Source: Phlyctochytrium arcticum
Lineage: Eukaryota; Chytridiomycota; Chytridiomycetes; Chytridiales; Chytridiaceae
Length of the DNA: 64,000 nucleotides
Assembly: GCA_025602905.1 (NCBI GenBank)
Contig: JAHLKI010000008.1
Location: 806,001-870,000, forward strand
Reading direction: 5' to 3'
Under the pieces are notes generated by a model, which had not been told where the DNA came from, searched no databases, and worked only from the letters and a program-made list of their open reading frames with translations. The translations under genes and the position numbers were made by a program. Of the stretch, positions 21,487-34,585 are shown piece by piece (position 1 is the first letter of the stretch; the number at the start of each line of letters is the position of its first letter).

Positions 21487-22106
21487 ATGGTTCTCTCCCC
21501 ACGAACGCTGCGAACCGCAAACCCCCTCCTCCGCCCCTGCATCACCCCATCCCTCACATTCCAACGGTCATTTTCCGAGATCCGAAACCCACCACCCCTT
21601 CTCGGCCGCCACCGTGTCGTCCCCGTCGACCTCTTTCGTATCAATGCCACCGACAAAGTCATTCTCCGGGATTACCAAGCCCAGAAGAAAATGAAGCGGA
21701 CCTCGTATGACTTGCATGTTCAACCCGATGGACTGGTTCATCCCAGGGACGGTCCCAATTTTGAAGGACCCAATGGGGCATCGGTCCGCCCCAACGGCGC
21801 CTTTTTGCAAGAATTGATTAGAGGATTCCGGGGTCGACGAACGGCTATTTACCGGATACCCAAGGGTAAGTATACCCGTATTTCTTGCTTTGATACCGAT
21901 TTCTGACGTTTTTACTTTGTTTATCAGGCACCGAATTGCCAGAGGATCTTGTCCTTCTTCATGAACATACCGATCACCACTCCATCCAGTGCACACGACC
22001 CATGTCGTTGAAAGACTTGAATGCCACGATTACCGAATTTGTGCAGAAAAATGGCGAGAAAATGACCAAGGATCAGTTCTGCGACAGATATCCTTTCACT
22101 GTTTAG
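21487..22106 (+). CDS. Tse2-like ADP-ribosyltransferase-family protein, probably mitochondrial
   Basis: A 185-aa protein in two exons (21487-21865, 21928-22106). The first 45 residues are Arg/Ser/Leu-rich without acidic residues (MVLSPRTLRTANPLLRP), like a mitochondrial presequence. The rest matches the fungal family related to the Tse2 fold: PVDLFRINATDKVILRDYQ, KRTSYDLHVQPDGLVHP, NGASVRPNG, YRIPKGTELPEDLVLLHEH, DHHSIQCTRPMSLKDLNATI. Tse2 itself is a Pseudomonas type VI effector with an ADP-ribosyltransferase-like fold. The fungal relatives are chromosomal and their role is unknown, so I make no claim of toxicity. The start at 21487 is preferred over the upstream frame because it begins the presequence. 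No immunity-type partner gene is evident next to it. Confidence 0.7.
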
Positions 22107-23140
22107 AGGCGAGACGACACATATTCTGATACTGAAGGGGCCTATGGATGGCATTGTTCATTCTATTTAAAAAAATCCATACGGTCACTTCTTACAACCA
22201 TTGCAGATCCTCATTTGCATCCTATCCTTTCCCTGGCTCATGCTTTTGGAAGCCTTCATTTTTATGTTGAAAGCATCTGTGGTCAATTTTCCTGCCCACC
22301 TCTACCATGTCGTTATGAGGGTCGAACCTCAACTATCGAGTTTGCGTTAAAGCGTGTATTCGCTCATCTGCAAGTTTTACGCGTGAAACATAGGATATGT
22401 CCATGAACTACAGCCTCATGCAGCTTCCTTGCATGAAATAGCCCACGTCCAAAACGAGGCTTCAGTTAAACTAAGTATACCGAATGTAAGCAAGTCACGG
22501 TGAAGCTGAAAGTTGCAGTCTCTTGTTTCTTCGTTGCCTTCATCGGTCTGCCTATTCCCATCTGCAATTTGATCATGACAATTTATTTCTCAACTACCCA
22601 AAGACTTAAGCCCAGAGTACGCAATGTGGAAGAATGGAGGTACCCAGATGCAGAGACAGACGCGAAGATATATGTAAGATTGCTAAGGTAAAGGAGATTT
22701 GGATGCATGTTGGTGCTTTCCTACGTCCATTGACAACCCCGGGAAAATATGCCAAGCACCCATGTGTCGCAACAAAACATGTTCTCTTGGATAGCCATTC
22801 TTGTGGTGGGAAAAACTCATACCACCGGTGATAACAAAGGTGATACCCCAGGCAATGACACACCGATCTGGCCTTTATGAAAAAACCCGTACACCCCAAA
22901 GTTCAAACGTTCAAACATTGGGAACCCACGGGTCCAACAGCGAACTTTCCGAGTAGACGATTCATTAGACCCGTTGGCAATACTCAAACACAGCACTCTG
23001 GAGGGTTTACTATTCCGATTTTGGTTCAGACATTGGCTACTGCGGTTTTGAGGATTTCGAAGGCGATAGCAATTGCCAACGCGTTGAGAGAGACCAGAAG
23101 TTTGCTAGCGGAGTTTGAGTAAAGAGAAGAAGAAAGGAAT
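22107..23140. other. Intergenic, no gene recognised
   Basis: There is 1 kb between two plus-strand genes. Short frames are present but have no motif, and no repeats or RNA-like elements are apparent. Confidence 0.4.
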
Positions 23141-25444
23141 ATGGCGACGGGTGGGCTGCCAGTGACCTCGCGGCACTGGCTGCTGCTGTTCTTTGCGTGT
23201 GCAGTCATGTACAGTAATTACTACTGGTAAGCGTCAATACGAGACCAGAAAGAATGCGTATTCATTGATACGACATAGCTACGACATTCCCGCCGCACTC
23301 AATGTTCCTTTGCAAAAATGGTTGGGTACACCGGATGCGACCTATAAATGGCAAATCAATCTCTTGTATTCAGTCTACTCGCTTCCCAACATCATTCTTC
23401 CATTGGTGGGAGGCCTGTTGGTGGATAGTATGTCGGCAACAGCCATGTTATTGATTTTCGCGACATTTGTGTGTGTAGGGCAAGCACTTTTTGCCCTCGG
23501 CGTGCAAACCCGAGTCTTTAATTTAATGCTGGTCGGACGCATGGTGTTTGGAGCTGGCGGGGAGAGTTTAGAAGTGGCCACGTCGCGGATTACAACAGAC
23601 TGGTTCAAGGGCCGTGGATTGGGGTTTGCCATGTCGTTGCATTTATCTATGGCGCGGATCGCGGCTGCCTCGAACGATAACTTTTCGCCATGGTTGGCGG
23701 AGCGGACGAGTACGGCGGTGGCGACGTGGTTTGGTTTTATCGTTTGTTTGGGGAGTGCGGCGTGTGGGGCCGGCATGATTCACTTGAATCGACCCACTTC
23801 TCGTGTCATTGCCGGTGTTCAGCTCGAAAACCAAGACCAGCGACCCAAACGAATCAGGCACCGCAGCGTAACCAGGCGGCGCGATCGAGACTCGAGTCCG
23901 GTGAAATCGGAACCCACTGAGCATTCTCCCTTGTTGGCTACGGACAACTCACCAACGTATCGCCGCATCTCGGCCATGTCGGATCAGTCCGACTCCTATT
24001 ATCACGACAGTCCGACCAATGCCGATGGCTTTTACCCAATTCGCGGCGTCAATCACAACGCATCAGCATTGTCCCAAACGTCTCCTTTCGGCAAAATACA
24101 GATTGAAGATGACAGCGCGGAAGGATTTGGAACGGAATCTGAGGAAGAAGAGTATGACGAGGAAGACGAAACGGTTCATTGCTCGCAATTGAGAGGATTA
24201 AGCTGGTCATTTTGGATGCTCTGTTTGGCCACAATTGGACTCTATGGATCATCTGTCCCCTTTTTCCATATATGCACTGCATGTAAGTATGGGACTGGAC
24301 ACGAGGGCTTTTTTTTGGATATTGGAACCTAACGTCACTGTTTGTAGTCTTTCAACATAAATGGTACCCGGGTGATTCTCAAATGGCTGGGACAGTCATG
24401 TCCATTCCAGACATTGTTTCTGCCGTTGGGTCACCTCTGTGCGGGCTGTTTATTGATTATTACGGCCACCGCAGTACGTTGCTCCCTATTGCTGGTGTCC
24501 TCGTGCTCATTACGCACGCACTCCTCTGCTGGACGACCATCACCCCCATTTTCGCCATGAGTATCTTGGGTGTTGCCTACTCGGTGTTTGCTTCGGCACT
24601 GTGGACCTGTGTGCCGTATCTTGTCGGATCACATCAGATTGCGACGGCCTACGGATTGGTGGCGGTAGCGCTCAACATGTCGCTGGCCTTATTTCCGCTG
24701 GTCGTGGCACGAATACAGAATGTGTATCCCGATTCCTTTGAGGAGGTTCTGATGTTCTTTATGGCACTGAGTGTATTAGCTATTGCACTATCGTGCGGGC
24801 TCTACATCAGCGACGCGCGAAATGGCTGGATCTTAACCAAAGTGCATAAAATCGGGGCGCGGGGGGCGGCCGATGAGGGGAATGATGAGGATGATACGGG
24901 GTCGCTGACGAGCAGCCCAGCACATTCTATAGTGGACGGGGAATTAGAAACGCAGCGATCGTTGCTGAGAGAGGAGGAGGCGGACTTTGAAAAGCGGGAA
25001 CGACGGCGGCGGCGCCGGACGGGTGGGGGCGAAGATGAGGACGTTACCGTCAAAGTTGTTGGTGACGGTGTCCTTGTTCCAGCGCCCCATACCCACATTC
25101 GTCATCATCACCATCACCACCATCATCACGCAACTTCTCCCTCGGCTCGGACATCCACTGCCAGCGCCGGATCCCCTGCATCTGCTCCAAAATCCCCGCC
25201 CGTGAAATGCAACTGTTATACCCAAATGCCTGCAACAACATCATCCCGCCTGTCTACCAGCTCCCCCACCGGCCCCCACGAACCCCTCCCTTCATCATCA
25301 TCATCATCTCGTCCCAGCTCGTCCTCCGTGACGGCGTCATCATCGTCACGACTCTCACCGGTCCGACCGGATCAACCGCGGCGAGCGCAATCGGACGGTA
25401 AGGCTACCAAGGCAAAGGGGTATGGCGGTACCTTGCCCCGATAG
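23141..25444 (+). CDS. MFS transporter, MFSD1-like
   Basis: Major facilitator protein of 728 aa. Exons: 23141-23226, 23279-24282, 24348-25444. It resembles MFSD1, a lysosomal/endomembrane transporter shown in animals to export small peptides. Hallmarks are CYDIPAAL after TM1, LLYSVYSLPNIILPLVGG, GRMVFGAGGESLEVA and WFKGRGLGFAMSLHLSMARI. Six helices precede a long hydrophilic loop (about residues 225-345, acidic near its end) and six follow it (from SWSFWMLCLATIGLYG). The C-terminal tail of about 200 residues is disordered and includes a run of nine His after HTHIR. At 728 aa it is far longer than the roughly 465-aa animal protein, because of the loop and tail. Vacuolar membrane location is inferred from the family. 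Confidence 0.85.
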
Positions 25445-26405
25445 CTTTGTTCTTTTTTTATTTTATGCATACAGCAATGTGATTATCATCACTCTTGGGA
25501 AAAAAATCTTGATATGCATCTCTCATAGAGCATCAACCCACTTTTTCAACAGTAGTAAATCAGGTATTATTGCGCAGACTGGCTGCGCTTGATAGACCAA
25601 AGTCATGCTCAATTATGCAAAACACATTGCCGTTGATAAGACGGGCGCTTACCAGCTGACCGTTTTTTTCCTTGCTATTACCATAGTCGTGCCAATATCA
25701 TAGAGTTCATTGATGAATGAAAGCAAAATACGTTCAAAATGCATACAAAGAAGAGGAAATCCCCCGATTCATTGATGCATTTTTCGAGGTCCGCCGTACC
25801 GACAGTGAACATGCGGGCAAGATGCAGTGCGTCGGAGAATTTACAGTTGAGGGTCTGGCATGCCAGATTACGGATATTACAACTCAAAGTCCGCTCTGCT
25901 TAGGAGTCCTGGTCTGGGGGGGGGGTTCAAGTCAAAAAATGCTGCGCATGAAAGGGGATGGGTCCCTAGGGGAGGATGTCCAGGCTGTCCGGACGTGAGG
26001 TTTTTTCGTGAAGAAACCGGGCAGCAACCAGCACCATAAAAGATGGACGACGGCTAGTAATAAAAATGTACATGCTGCCGTGGTAAAGAAAGAGCCATAA
26101 GTAAAAAGGAATAATGGGCATTGAAAAAAGGATCCCCAATAGCGGGGATTTGGCCCGTCCGAGCCTGCTGACACAATTGGAAAAAGAGCGAGGGTCGGCC
26201 GGCCGGGCGGACGCGCCCCTTGGCTGTCTTCTTCTTCTTCTTCCCCCCCGTCTCGCTCGCCCGCAATCTGCTCACCTTCTCGCGCATCGTCCTTGACTGT
26301 TTTCGTTTGCTGTCAGGCTACTAGCAACCACTACTTCCTCCCTCACTAAGAGCCTACAGCCTCTCTTCCTTTCTCCCTTAACCACCACCACCACAAACAG
26401 CCACC
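25445..26405. other. Intergenic; beta-tubulin promoter at the right end
   Basis: No gene is supported. From about 26225 to 26400 the plus strand becomes strongly pyrimidine-rich (CTTCTTCTTCTTCC and similar), which is common in promoters and leaders of highly expressed fungal genes. The ATG context ACCACC-ATG at 26400-26408 is near optimal. Confidence 0.5.
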
Positions 26406-29266
<2,861 letters not shown>

Positions 29267-30168
29267 ATGCCATCTGTAGTAGCAGAAGACGATCAACACA
29301 GCAATGCTGGCGAGTCGCCCGTCAGTCCCCAGTTCGGCAACCCCCTCCCTCCCACACCATGCCCACCCAACCGACCCGAGGCTGTAAGTTTGTTTGTTTA
29401 GAATGGGAGAGATCGGGACGATAGGACTTATGCCTTTGTCGCAAATTTCAGATTCACGGAATAGTTGAGACGGTTGACCGGTAAGAAATGTTTTTTCCCA
29501 TTAGGAATGATGTTCCAGAAAAACTTATAATTGAGAATCTACATAGATACAACCCCCAAAACATCCCCATCCTGGAAGCCTACGTCGAGGACCAAATGGA
29601 AAAGGATACCTACGACCGAGACGCCTGCCTCGCTGTCCTCAAAGTCTACCAATTCAATCCTACCTACAACAACATTGAAATCGTGACAAGTATCCTCGCC
29701 CTCGCTCTCGGTGCCCTCCCCGATGCCGACTACAATCTGTGCCTGTACCTCATGAACGAAGAGACGATGGCTGATCCTTCCGTTGAGAAACTGGGCGAGA
29801 TGCACCGGTTGTTGGAGCAGGCGAATTTTGTCGAGTTTTGGCAGTATTTGGAATCGGATGAGAGTGTTCGGGATCTGGTGGCTGCTTACCCGCGGTTCAA
29901 CGACCGTATTCGGGACTATGTCTCTGTCACCATTGGCATTGCGTACCAGACTATCAGCCGGACGCAGTTGGGCAAATACTTGTATCTGAAGGGCTCAGAT
30001 CTGGACGCGTGGGTCAAGGAACGGGGGTGGACTGTGGATCCCAAGGATTCCGAGTTGGTTCACCTGCCAGCTACTAAGGAGAACCAGGCCCGACCCGTCA
30101 TTGTGCAGGAGAGCATCAAGTTTGAACAGCTGACCAAGATTATTGGATATGGGCGTTTGACGCAATAG
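29267..30168 (+). CDS. Eukaryotic translation initiation factor 3 subunit K
   Basis: Subunit of the eIF3 octameric core that helps recruit the 43S pre-initiation complex; 255 aa. Exons: 29267-29383, 29452-29480 (29 nt) and 29547-30168. The protein matches eIF3k along most of its length: RYNPQNIPILEAYVEDQ, ACLAVLKVYQFNPTY, FVEFWQYLES, and the winged-helix end with YLYLKGSDLDAWVKERGW and IKFEQLTKIIGYGRL. Animal eIF3k is about 218 aa. Here an extra 40-residue Pro/Ser-rich N-terminus (GESPVSPQFGNPLPPTP) is present, and the start ATG is the first in the transcript. Budding yeast lacks this subunit, so retention fits an early-diverging fungus. Confidence 0.93.
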
Positions 30169-30636
30169 AATGTTGTTGGTTAATTTATTGTTTCTCTCTC
30201 CCTTTTTTGTTGTTGTTTTGCTTTTTTTTTAACCACCCACCATCGTACATATAAATGTCTTTTCTCTCCTTTCCACTGAGGCTTTCTTGCTCCCTTTCCG
30301 GCCTACAAACTCACCTACACGGACGCTTGGATGATTTGCCGATCTCAATGTGCTACGTGTGCCTACGATAGTTTTTGCGACAGTAAGGCAGCTTTCTTAC
30401 AGAGTTGATGAAAATGTATGTGTAAAACAAAAAAGCAGGACCAAAAAAAGGGAGATTACAAACATGAATGTTGTGCGAGACTATGTAGGGAGCAGCGACT
30501 AATGAGAGCTATGAGAATGTTGAGAGAGGTTGGAGATGATTCTGATGCGGGGCAGAGAAACGAGACATTTGCTCTTTTCGGGACGACAATAAGTCGGAGA
30601 TGCTAGAGTAATCATAAAGTAACTCACTGGATTTTT
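30169..30636. other. Convergent 3' regions of eIF3k and SWIB gene
   Basis: There are 468 bp between the stop codons of two convergent genes. T-rich tracts near 30200-30235 fit the eIF3k 3' end. No coding signal is visible. Confidence 0.5.
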
Positions 30637-32153
30637 TTATTTGGCTTCGTCTTTCTTGACATCATCATCATCATCCAAAAACTCGTTGCCACTCCATTCC
30701 GATTCGTCTTCGTCGTCTTCTTCTTCATTTTTGACTTCGGGCAAGTCGTCGGGTGTATCTTGTTTCAGAGGCGATGAGGACGAGTCGGGTTCTGAACTGG
30801 CGATGTCGTCGGTGGCTGGAATCTCGGATTTCGGTTTCTTGGTTAGATGTTTGCTCAAAATCTAGATTGGTAGGGGATGGTTAGTATATCGGTGTGTTTG
30901 GGAAAAGAACGGATGTTTACCGAGTTCATGCCAAACCCACTGACTCGGTCAGTCCCAAACAACTCTTGTAATGGGCCATCACAAAGAATAAACTTGCGGT
31001 TGGCCGGGTCTTGCAAATCCCGTTCCTTGATATAGTCCCAAATGCCTTTCACGACTTGGGGGCGGGAACATTCGGGTTTTTTTAGGATACTAGAGAGGAT
31101 GGGACTGAGAATCTGGAGTTGATCCAATGGGTTATTTTTCCGTTTTTTGGGAGTGCCGTCTGCGTTGGTTTCGGCCACTCGTTTTCGTTTTGGGGCTGCT
31201 TTACGTGTGGCAGCAGCTCGTTTGGGCGGATCTTCCCCCACCTCTTCATCGTCGATTTGCTCGACGACGCCTTCAAATGGCAAATCATGGCCAACGACTT
31301 CTTCGGGTTTCATCATGTGTTTGGAGAGGACTTTGTTCATGCTAAACATTTGAACGCGAGCTTTGGTTTTCCCAAAAATTTGGCGCATGTCTTCATCCAT
31401 GATGCGGATGTAGCGGCCGTCGGCGGGGTCTTGTAACCCGCGGTCTTTGATGATGGCCCACATGCGTTTAACGACTTCGAAGCGGGCGAGATGGGTTTCG
31501 CCCATTAGGGCTGAGAGGGCGGGGGAGAGGACGAGGGGGCGGGTGAAGGGAGAATTTTTGGGAGCGGCCCGTTTGGTGGTTGATTTTGATGATTTGGCTG
31601 TTGATGCGGTGGTAGTTCCCCGGCGCGAGGGCCGTCGGCTAGCGCTTTGTTCTTCACGTTGCAGCTTTCGAGCAAGAGCTTCATCGCCCGCCGTGCCCCC
31701 ATCCCCGCCAGAATCCGACCCAAAAATGTCATCATCATCAGATGAATTGACAATATCATCGCTCTTGATTTTTTTTCGCGCATTGGCCGCTGACTCGGCA
31801 GCCTTCTTTCGCTTGACGGGAGCAGGCCGGTTGGGAGGTGCAACGGGCATCCCGGTAAACTTGACATCCGACGCAACATCTTGCTTGACCTCTTGCTTTA
31901 GCACCACCGCCGCAGCCGCAATCCCATCATTAGCACCTTGCGCTATCCCACCACCACCACTTTGATTACTGAGATCGATCTCATTCAGGATTTGAAGGAT
32001 CCGCTTATCCACTTCCTGCTTATGTTCCGTCAAATCAACCGAGTATTCGACTTCCAGCTGCCGACGCACGGCTTTGGCGGAAGTGGTATCTAGATCGGCC
32101 AACCCCAGGATTTCGCGTATGCGGGTATTATAGCGATTCAAATCCACACTCAT
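30637..32153 (-). CDS. DEK_C and double SWIB-domain chromatin protein (Uaf30/Tri1-like)
   Basis: A 485-aa nuclear protein in two exons (32153-30921, 30861-30637). Residues about 1-60 form a DEK_C-type helical domain (YNTRIREILGLADLD, then AVRRQLEVEYSVDL). Two SWIB/MDM2-like domains follow, near 215-290 (FTRPLVLSPALSALMGETHL, FEVVKRMWAIIKDRGLQDPA, QIFGKTKARVQMFSMNKVLS) and 360-435 (LQILSPILSSILKKPE, VVKGIWDYIKERDLQDPANR). The tail is acidic (EEEDDEDESEWSGNEF). Yeast Uaf30 and Tri1 have one DEK_C plus one SWIB, so the second SWIB is an elaboration. Uaf30 acts in RNA polymerase I upstream activation; the role here is inferred. The gene is divergent from the CHZ-motif chaperone, with 588 bp between the starts. 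Confidence 0.88.
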
Positions 32154-32741
32154 GATGATGATGGTTTCTTCTGTGATGATTGTTATTGAAGGGTTTATGC
32201 TTGAAGTATTTCTCCGGTTTCAAGGTGATGGCAAAGATGCCACTGTCCAAGAATGATCTTTGTTTTCGGGTTTTTGCTCAGACACCTCCCAGGAATTGTC
32301 CGCTCTCCAATTACGAAAATATCCTTCTGCAATTGCTCTGGAATCCTCAGACAATCTTTTCGTCCAAAAACTCCAAAGTCCAATAAGTTGACGGAGATTT
32401 TCCAATTTACGTCAGCACCTCAGCGGCATTTCATTTTCGGGCAGTTTTCTCTACGGAGATTTTCGATTTGAAATGTGAGTTTGGCCAGAATTTCCTCTTC
32501 ATGAATTAGAATAATAGTCAGTCTACGGAAATAAATCACCATGAAAGCTCTCGTTCTTTTCCTCCACAAATCCTCCAAAGTTCCAAACAGTGGAAAATCT
32601 CCCGAATCCCGATTGAATTTCGCCCCATCGAACCCTAGCTGTATCACATGACTGCTACAACTCGATTCGGCGTTTCGCAGGAATCGCACATTATCGCAGC
32701 AAGGGGGAGAAGGTTTTCCGACGACGATCTATAGAACGAAA
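32154..32741. promoter_or_regulatory. Divergent promoter between SWIB protein and CHZ chaperone
   Basis: This 588-bp interval drives two chromatin genes in opposite directions. It contains AACCCTAG at 32631-32638, 111 bp before the CHZ ATG, followed by TCACATGA-like sequence (TATCACATGACT) near 32642-32653, an E-box variant. No coding exon is supported. Confidence 0.45.
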
Positions 32742-33526
32742 ATGCAGAACAAACTTGCGGCCTTGGCGGCCAAGCGGAAGGCAGAGGCCGAGCAGGATGA
32801 TGGGTAGGTTCTATCGGTGCGATTATGCCCCGCACTCGCAGAAAACGAAGCATCTTGTGATCTGTGTTCTGGCGTCGATCTACCTTATGTGTTCTCCTTC
32901 AAGTGTCTAATTGATATGTGTGTTGTAGAGACAGCGACTCTCCCCCCGTCAAGTCAAAGTCCCCTAAAACCAGCAAAATTTCCAAGCCAAAAGCCGCCAC
33001 ACCGAGCAAAAGGCCCGTTGCAAAACCTAGCAGCAGCAGCAGCACGCGCAAGGAATCCGATCGCGAGGTCAACTCCGGCTCGTACAAAAAGGGAGATGGA
33101 TTCGTGGTTGATTCCGATGATGAAGAGGAAGAGGATGCCGGAAGTGGAAGCGGGAGCGAAGGGGCGGATAGCGAGGAAGAGGTAGTCAAGCCGCGCAAAC
33201 GCTTGAGCGAGAAGAGCGGATCATCCTCAAAGAAGGAAAAGCCAAGCAGCAGCAGTAGCAAGCGATCCTCGCAGCCGGTGACAAAGAAATCGCGCAAGGC
33301 CGACAGTGATGAGGGATCAGGAATTGAGGAGGAAGAGAATGATGATGACTTGGGTATGTCTTGGCATACTTTACCACATGGCATTGGAGACTAACTAAGA
33401 ACGGTTTTAGGCGAGGATATGGACTTTTTGGACCGGTCCAACATAATAACAAGTGGCCGTCGAACTCGCGGCAAAAAGATTGATTTCAAACAATTTGGTC
33501 CTGACGGTGATGAGGATGATGTATAG
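32742..33526 (+). CDS. CHZ-motif histone chaperone
   Basis: A 200-aa, highly charged, disordered nuclear protein. Exons: 32742-32803, 32929-33353, 33411-33526. It has Ser/Lys-rich blocks alternating with acidic runs (DSDDEEEEDAGSGSGSEG). It ends with the CHZ signature: SNIITSGRRTRGKKIDFKQF. In Chz1 this RRTRGK-x-ID segment binds the H2A.Z-H2B dimer and delivers it to the SWR1 remodeller, and the flanking acidic helices contact histone basic surfaces. The motif sits at the extreme C-terminus here, whereas it is central in yeast Chz1. A HIRIP3-type protein is an alternative name with the same motif. Introns are 125 and 57 bp. Confidence 0.8.
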
Positions 33527-33897
33527 AGATCACTCTTGGCCTGACCTTACCGAATATCACATTATGAAATGTGCTGTTGAATACTTTTACTTTTTGCACT
33601 TTTTTGAATACAGATGGGTCTTGTTTGTAAGGGGTGGCTTAGTCGGGCGTCGTCAAACTTGTGATGACACTCTTTGTGACTTCGGGCTGCCAAAACTTCG
33701 AAAATAAACATTGCATCTGTAACAAGAAAACGGATTTTGGCTGAATAAGAAGAGCCTCTTTATTTCGTAAATCGGATAGCAGAATCGTGCCCTACAGGTC
33801 TTCCACTCTCAGCGGTTATCGTCACGTCCTTTTTCTCACCCGCATACTCCCATCACCAGAACCATCAACCTCAACCACCCCAAAACAAAAAGAAACC
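33527..33897. other. CHZ gene 3' end and VPS55 promoter
   Basis: A possible polyadenylation signal AATAAA lies near 33703. The A/C-rich leader just before 33898 (CCCCAAAACAAAAAGAAACC) fits a fungal 5' UTR. No other gene is present. Confidence 0.5.
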
Positions 33898-34416
33898 ATG
33901 GCCGGAATGAAGACCATCATCTCCCTGGCCTTCCTCCTTGCCATCGGTATCCTCTTTGTCATCCTGTCCTGTGCTCAATACGGCAGCTGGCTGCCCCTGC
34001 TCGTCATCCTGGTCTTTGTCCTCGCTCCACTGCCAAATCTGATTTGTGGACGTGTCGATGGCGGAGGAGATATATGGAGTGATGGAGGGGATCGCCGGTC
34101 AGTTTGTTTTACTTGGAGAGCTCATGGGGTGTGGTTTCACTTACTTTGTTGGATGAATAGGGGGATTGCCGAAACGGGAACATTCATCACATCCTTTCTC
34201 GTCATTTCAGGGTTCGGTACGTGTCTCTCTGCTCCAGTCTCCGCGCTACCATCTGCTAATCTGTTCACTTTGTAAGGTATTCCAATGGTCCTAGCCCACG
34301 CGGGAAAAATCCAGGAAATGGCCATGGCTATGAGTGTCACAGGGGGTCTGATGGTATATGGAACGATTCTGGGGTACATGCATTTCTTCGGGCGAGCAGA
34401 AGATCCGTATTTTTAA
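33898..34416 (+). CDS. VPS55/OB-RGRP (LEPROT) family endosomal membrane protein
   Basis: A 131-aa four-helix membrane protein. Exons: 33898-34097, 34161-34216, 34277-34416. In yeast Vps55 pairs with Vps68 and is needed for transport from late endosome to vacuole. The family pattern is clear: two N-terminal helices (ISLAFLLAIGILFVILSCAQ and LPLLVILVFVLAPLPNLICG), a short polar loop with Asp, then ETGTFITSFLVISGFGIPMV, LAHAGKIQ and TGGLMVYGTILGYMHFFGR. Length matches the family. The first intron uses a weaker GTCAGT donor. An AATAAA at 34481-34486 suits the 3' end, and the next gene is convergent with its stop at 34586. Confidence 0.93.
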
Positions 34417-34585
34417 ATTTGTATGTGGACTAAATAATTAAGAAAAAGCAATCTCTGGTGAAGTGTTCAGAAATGTGGCAAATAAAAGTATATGTAAAAA
34501 TGATTACGGGCCTTCCAAAAAAAAAGAGGACAGAAAAAAGCGGTGAAGAGCTATCGCGTCAGTAAGAATCATAGATGAAAATGTC

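Noticed and set aside
25717..25998. 93-codon plus-strand frame before beta-tubulin
   Set aside because: It includes a homopolymeric G run and no recognisable protein features.
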